DNA from: Lobulomyces angularis
Taxonomy: Eukaryota > Chytridiomycota > Chytridiomycetes > Lobulomycetales > Lobulomycetaceae
Length of the DNA stretch: 14,451 nucleotides
Assembly: GCA_027604685.1 (NCBI GenBank)
Contig: JADHYX010000444.1
Location: forward strand, 1 to 14,451
Direction: 5' to 3'
The number at the start of each line of letters is the position of its first letter. The first letter of the stretch is position 1. Positions 9,543 through 14,451 of this stretch are shown here, piece after piece. Under the pieces are notes generated by a model. That model saw only the letters and a list, made by a program, of their open reading frames with translations. It did not search any database and had not been told where the DNA came from. The translations under genes were made by a program, and so were the position numbers.

Positions 9543-9895
9543 TGTAAAAAAAATACAGAAAATTCAATTATTTGGTTTGTTTTCGTCTAAGTAAAAATAA
9601 AAAAAAAATTTTTTTCAAAATGAAATAGGAAAATTTTAAAAAATAGATTTTTACGCCATGAAAACTGCACTAGCATCGGAAACCGAATTTGACTTAATAA
9701 AGAAGATTAAAAAACAATTTTTTTTTTTGAATGATTATAACTGCTTCTATATTGCTTTAACATTAATTTAAAAAAAAAAAAATATCAAAAAAAAATATCT
9801 AACATTAAAACAGATATTATACAAAAAAAAGGAAAAAAAAAAAAAAGAAAAGAAAAGAATTATTTTTGTTTAATTATTATAAATATATTTTTTTT
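9543..9895. other. Spacer upstream of the membrane-protein gene, with a possible 37-codon ORF
   Basis: 353 bp between the membrane-protein start and the CDC16 stop, both leftward; it should hold the promoter of the former and the 3' UTR of the latter. On the plus strand, ATG at 9658 opens 37 codons to TAA at 9769-9771. Its first 20 codons (MKTALASETEFDLIKKIKKQ) have varied, protein-like composition; the rest runs through a T tract. It is probably fortuitous. The rest, 9772-9895, is A-rich simple sequence. Confidence 0.35.
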
Positions 9896-12842
9896 TTAAG
9901 TACAAGGTGAGTCTATTTCCATTTCGTCATCTTCATCGTCCTCCCAGTCTAAAATAATACATTAGATTAAAATGTTTTTTTAACAATATTTCTTACTGTC
10001 ATCAGGTATTGGGGTAGCGGTTCTGGTTGTAGATGATGTTGGTTTATTTTTATTTTGAGTGTTGATGTTTCGCTTTGGGTACCTCCCTGGAAGTTGTTCA
10101 ATAGGAGTGGTAAATTTGTTTTTACTAGGAGAACAATTTTTGTTATTTTTGTTACTTTTTATTCTCGATGAACTTCTTCTGAGCGCAGGTTGTAACTCAA
10201 TTTCTTCTTCCTCCTCCTCTACTTCAGAATTGATCATTTCCATGTCACTGCCTTCTTCAACATCATCTTCCTCATTGTCTTCTCCAGTTTCGAATAGACT
10301 GCCATCTATTAATTCTTGCATAAGCTTTGTAGGAAGATACAGCTCTCTAGTAAAATCTGCGTCTGCATCACCTATCTTACTTAAAAATCTTTCAATGTTG
10401 GATTTCCCGCCATCTTCTTTTTTCAAATTTTCCTCAATTGCTTTTTCTAACATATCTAAACTGGATTCATCATCTGGAGATATTGACAGCGCCTAAAGAA
10501 AGTAAGAAAAAGTTTATTATACAAATTATATTTTTTTTTTTATTTTTTTTACCTGATGATATTTTTCAATTGCATCATCAAAGTTTCCTTTTAAGTGAGA
10601 TATTAAGCCCAAAGAAAAATATGCAGTGGAGTTATTGGGATTAATTGATATAACTTTATTAAAATATGTAAACGATTCATCAAATTTGCTGCAAGAATAT
10701 TGTAAATAATAAATAAAATAAAATAAAAAAATAACTTTACCCTAGTTCTCGATACACGTGTCCAATATTAAACCAGGTATCAATCCACTTATTAGTTTTA
10801 CAATCGGCAGCGTCAGCTAATTCCAGAGCATTTAAAAAAAATTTTAAAGCTTTTTCAAAACTATTTTTTTTTCAATTGAATATGAATTAATTTATAAAAA
10901 AACCAAAAAAAAAAATCCTTACTCTCCTTTTTTGTACCATAAAACACCTAATTCATTTAATAATAATGGATCTGTTTGACAGATCTTGTATGCTGTTTCC
11001 AAAAAATTTTGAGCTAGTGGTATATTTTTCAAACAAAATTGTTGCATTCCTATGTACATGCTAGGCTGATGAGTACTAAAGAAAAAAATTTTTTTAAAGA
11101 AGAGGATAAGTTTAAAATACCCTCGCATTATTTTATTAGCAGTACCATAAGCCATAACTGCTTGATCGTGCTCTCCTTCGTATGAGAAACTATGACCATA
11201 TCCGATCCATGCTGGCCCATAGGAAGGGTCAATAGAAGTCGCCTTATGAAAATATCTTCGCGACTCAGTATACTTTTTTATCAACATATAGTAGGAACCT
11301 ACTGCAAACCAAGATATAGCATTTGAGGGAAAATGATCAGCTAACTGATGTGCCAGATAAAAAAGCTTATTTTTCAAATTCAGCTCAATTAAGCAGCTAA
11401 TATGAATTGGTAAAACTTGAAAATTTGAAAAGTCTACTCCAATAATACTAAAAAAAAAAAATCGACAACGAAAGTTAAAAAAAAAATAATCAATTGATTT
11501 TAAAAACTGTACTCTTGGGTAATTTCGTAACACTTTGAATATTTACATAAAGAGTGAAACATATCGGCTCTAGCAAACTGAATATCTACATTTTTTAACA
11601 ATTTATGTTCTATCTCCAAATTAGTTAAAACTGCATCCAAATTTTCTTTTTGATCATATTTTTTTAACATTGATAGATATAAAGATTTAACAAATAAAGA
11701 TTGTTCTCCAACTTGACTAAAATCTAATGATTCAATCAGTAATTTTTCTAAAAAAATAAAAAACCAAAAAAAAAAAAAAATTAGTTTTTCAAACAAAAAT
11801 TTAATAAGAATCCAAGTTATTTTTTAAATATAAATAAAATAAAACATAAATAAAACCTTCTAAACCAGTAAGCATATTATTTTCAATTATCTGCTGCAAT
11901 GACTATTCATTTTTGTAAAAAAAAAAAAAGAAAAGAAATTGTAAATTAAAATTTTGAATTATCATACATCAAAATTTTTAACATCGACTTTTAAAGACTC
12001 TTTAAAGTTAAATTTTGCTTGTTCCTGATTATTTCGTAAAAAAAATGCTCTACCTTTTAAATATAGTATAGCAGATTCAATCTAAAAAAAAATAAAATTT
12101 AAATATTAAAATTAAACAAAACAAAAAGAAAAAAAAAAAAGACCTTGATTCCATTTTCGGTAATCTCACTGTTATCAAAATTTCCCTTCACAGTTTTTGA
12201 CAAAACTTCGATAACCTTATCCCATTTTAGTAATTTTGACTGTAAAAAAAAAAAAAAAAAAAAATAAAAATTAAGTAAATTGGTTTTTTTTAAAAAAAAA
12301 AATTTAAAAAATTTAAGTAAGGAAAAAAAATAAAAAAATAAAAAAATTACATAACACAACGCAGTTAAATATTGAAATTGTAAATTTTTAAAGGATAAAT
12401 TTTCTGACACGATGAGGTTTTTGGCCCTTAAAAATTCCTGCTGTTGAAAATAAGTTTTAGCCTGAAAAAAGTAATCAATCGGATCCTCTGTGATAGTCAT
12501 AAGTTTGTTTCCCCAAAAGCTTGCAGCTGAGAGTAAGTTTAGTTCGGTTGCATCGTTTCTCCACTTTCGTAAGATCATTAGTATATTTTTATTGCTGTAA
12601 TTTGTTAAATTATTTAAAGGTTGATGGCTTTGATTTAAAACATTGGGATTATTATTTTTATTTGGTTGCTGCTGCTGCTGCAATTTTATATCAGTTTGTT
12701 GGTTCACCTCAATGTGTGAAAATTTTTTTGTAGTCAGCTTTGTTTGTTGCTTTGAAAATAGTGTACTATTGTTCATGTTTACATTCATATTCGTATGAGA
12801 AACTGAACTACTATTCTTTTTTCTATCCAAGTTACTCTTCAT
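9896..12842 (-). CDS. CDC16: CDC16/APC6, TPR subunit of the anaphase-promoting complex
   Basis: Eleven exons: 12842-12351, 12239-12144, 12081-11968, 11902-11857, 11747-11513, 11447-11121, 11075-10923, 10860-10741, 10688-10553, 10492-9997, 9948-9896; all junctions keep frame and give 755 aa (human CDC16 about 620). The TPR core carries family signatures: SWFAVGSYY, YFHKATSIDPSYGPAWIGYGHSF, EHDQAVMAYGTAN and GNFDDAIEKYHQALS, closely paralleling human CDC16. CDC16 is a scaffold of the APC/C ubiquitin ligase that targets cyclin B and securin (family knowledge). The first 85 residues are Asn/Gln-rich and include five Gln from a CAG run at 12669-12683. A Ser/Arg and acidic tail of about 170 residues ends EDDEDDEMEIDSPCT. 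Intron 1 (111 nt) has no in-frame stop, so retention would add 37 mostly Phe/Leu residues. The 53-nt last exon is needed for the acidic end. Confidence 0.93.
12669..12683 (-). repeat. CAG/CAA run encoding five glutamines in CDC16
   Basis: Four CAG codons flanked by CAA in the Asn/Gln-rich leader of CDC16; on the plus strand it reads as CTG repeats. It is short and probably neutral, but repeat length could vary between strains. Confidence 0.8.
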
Positions 12843-13026
12843 TTTTTTTATATTTGTGTATATATATTATTTAATTTTTTTTTTTTTTTGAAGTGGTATT
12901 TTAAAAAAAATTTTTTTAAATTTTTTTTTTTATGAAAAAAAAAAAAAAATTAAAATTAAAAAAATATTAAAAAAAACCATCACCAAAAAAATTTTATTTT
13001 GTTTTTTTTTTTTTTTACACTAAATC
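12843..13026. promoter_or_regulatory. OST1 3' end / CDC16 promoter spacer
   Basis: 184 bp between the OST1 stop and the CDC16 start, both leftward. It is made almost entirely of A and T runs, with no other feature. It must contain the CDC16 promoter and the OST1 polyadenylation signals, but no consensus element stands out. Confidence 0.5.
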
Positions 13027-14410
13027 TTAGTTATTTTTTTTTGCATCAGTAGTTCCCACCTAAAAAAAAAAAAATTTAATTAAAAAGATAAATATAATTT
13101 TTTTTTAAAAATTAATTACCACATATGTTCCAAAACTAAAATCCAATCTAGAATAAAACAGCACTATTAAAAAGATAGTAAAAAATACAAGTGAAACAGC
13201 AATAGGTTTAATAAAAAAGCTACTATAGTTAAATTTGTATTTAATAACTACGGGTCCTTTTATTTCATCTACTAGATTAAATTTTTCTAAAATAACGCAT
13301 GGACGACCCACAGAGTCTAAAAATGAATAATGTTTAGTAATTAATTCCTTGTCAGCTCCAGGTGAATAAGAAATCTTTTCAATACTTTTTAAAAAAAATT
13401 TTTTTTTTTAAATAAAAAATTGTAAAAATAAGCTATAACTTACGTCGATCCTTCTGGCAAACTAATTTTCAATATGGCTTTTTCTACCGTTATGTTATGC
13501 ATTGAATCATAAAAATCCACACTTATTTCATACTTGTTTTTGTTTGATTTTAGAAATTGAGAAATAGGTACGCTGTATCCATAAAACCACGAATACTTCC
13601 AGCCACCGTACAGAGGATACCTTGGACGAAATTCAAGAAGCGATCGTTTTTTTTCGTTTCTAAAATTTGTAGTTGAAACATTTCCAATTGTGTCTTTAAA
13701 ATACACATCCACTGCATTTGCTGGTAAAACTAATGGGATAGATTTAACCACATTAGTATCTACTTGCATATGTTGAGTTAATCTATAATCTATGTTGGAA
13801 TAGTGGCCCTTAATCCTTAAAAAAAAAAAAAAAAATGTTAAACAAAGAATACAATTTTTAAGAAATGGATACTTTGCTCCGTTGTGATGTAAATCAATGT
13901 GATCCTCTACACCAAGCTTACCAGACCAATGAGAAACTTCAACAATTCTTTCATGAGTTTTAGCTACAAGAATAGCGTGTGGGTGCTCAAAATGAATTTT
14001 TATTCTATCCGTTGATTCAGGACTAGTAATAGCTGAAACATCTCTGTAAGGACCATAAGTTAAAGCTTTATCAGTCTTCGTTACTGGTTTAGGGGAAGCA
14101 GTGTATGATTCAATATGTGATTTTGGAAGTCTGTAAACCAAATAGTAAATTAATTTAAAAAAAAAAAATTTTTTTTTTTTTTTTTTACCTAATGGTAGTT
14201 TTTTGATTTTCAGTCAAATAAGGTGACCAGAAATGAGCAAAGCCGTTAAATAGCAGTAATTGACGTGAACCAGTTTGAGAGGTTTTAGGAATTTGTTCTA
14301 CTGATTTAGGAAAAGGTTTCAATAGGTTAGTGAAGGCTATTTTAACCTTCAAAAAACTATCTTCAACTTTAAAATTATCAGGAAATGTTAATTTGAAGTA
14401 TTGTACACCA
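13027..14410 (-). CDS. OST1: Ribophorin I / OST1, oligosaccharyltransferase subunit (5' end outside window)
   Basis: Five exons visible: 14410-14189, 14130-13873, 13815-13444, 13384-13120, 13059-13027, totalling 382 aa. The first begins after an AG at 14412-14411; just upstream the frame has repeated stops (14440-14448), so 14411-14451 is the end of an intron whose start, with the N-terminal exons, lies beyond the window. Ribophorin I signatures are clear: ALTYGPYRDVSA, IVEVSHWSGKLGVED, DTIGNVSTTNFR, RPRYPLYGGWKYS and LPEGST. One transmembrane helix (IAVSLVFFTIFLIVLFY) precedes RLDFSFGT, as in human RLDFS. OST1 is part of the ER complex that transfers N-glycans. The cytosolic tail is short, lacking the coiled coil of animal ribophorin I, and the 33-nt last exon ends KKNN, a KKXX ER-retrieval signal. 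Without that splice the protein would end VVINF. Asn-Val-Ser in DTIGNVSTT is a potential glycosylation site. Confidence 0.93.
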
Positions 14411-14451
14411 CTATTGTTATTATTTTCATTTTTTTTTTTTTATTATTAATT

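Noticed and set aside
10059..10496. Plus-strand open frame, Ser/Leu-rich, about 145 codons
   Set aside because: It is the antisense of the CDC16 acidic/Ser exon; its serine runs come from the complement of Glu/Asp codons.
14411..14451. Extending the OST1 exon to the window edge
   Set aside because: TAA codons lie in frame at 14440-14448, and an AG at 14412-14411 gives a frame-correct acceptor, so this is intron.

Overview
The window is nuclear DNA from a eukaryote with a small, AT-rich, gene-dense genome. The evidence is: broken reading frames that rejoin exactly across short GT-AG introns (39 complete, 44-111 nt, most 44-65 nt); long A/T homopolymers in introns and spacers; and conserved eukaryotic proteins. 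Coding reads with the standard code (stops TAA and TAG). A PCM1-like centriolar-satellite protein suggests an opisthokont that makes centrioles/cilia, and a BMT6-type 25S rRNA methyltransferase plus compact introns fit an early-diverging zoosporic fungus or a relative (chytrid, rozellid, aphelid). That placement is inference. I see no mobile element, CRISPR array, tRNA or rRNA gene.

Layout, left to right. 87-1064 (-): Rab18 GTPase, 6 exons, ending in a CXC prenylation signal. 1428-2928 (-): AAMP/Sqt1 WD40 protein, 6 exons. 3086-4149 (+): BMT6-like methyltransferase, 4 exons including a 15-nt microexon. 4536-7843 (+): PCM1-like coiled-coil protein, 11 exons. 7844-8351: convergent spacer with an unexplained GC-richer patch. 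8352-9542 (-): unrecognised two-pass membrane protein, 3 exons. 9896-12842 (-): CDC16/APC6, the TPR subunit of the anaphase-promoting complex, 11 exons. 13027-14410 (-, 5' end outside the window): ribophorin I/OST1, 5 exons visible, with a C-terminal KKNN dilysine signal on a 33-nt last exon.

The genes are mostly unrelated housekeeping functions: ER/lipid-droplet traffic, ribosome biogenesis, centrosome organisation, cell cycle and N-glycosylation. One pairing may be functional: AAMP/Sqt1 (yeast Sqt1 is a chaperone for ribosomal protein uL16) and the BMT6-like rRNA methyltransferase are head-to-head across 157 bp. No obviously new multi-gene system was found. The best leads are the PCM1 homologue, the unidentified membrane protein, the 7972-8220 patch, and the pattern of very short terminal exons and microexons. 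All exon models below were built by hand so that every exon junction keeps frame and every exon carries recognisable or continuous protein; none has transcript support here.
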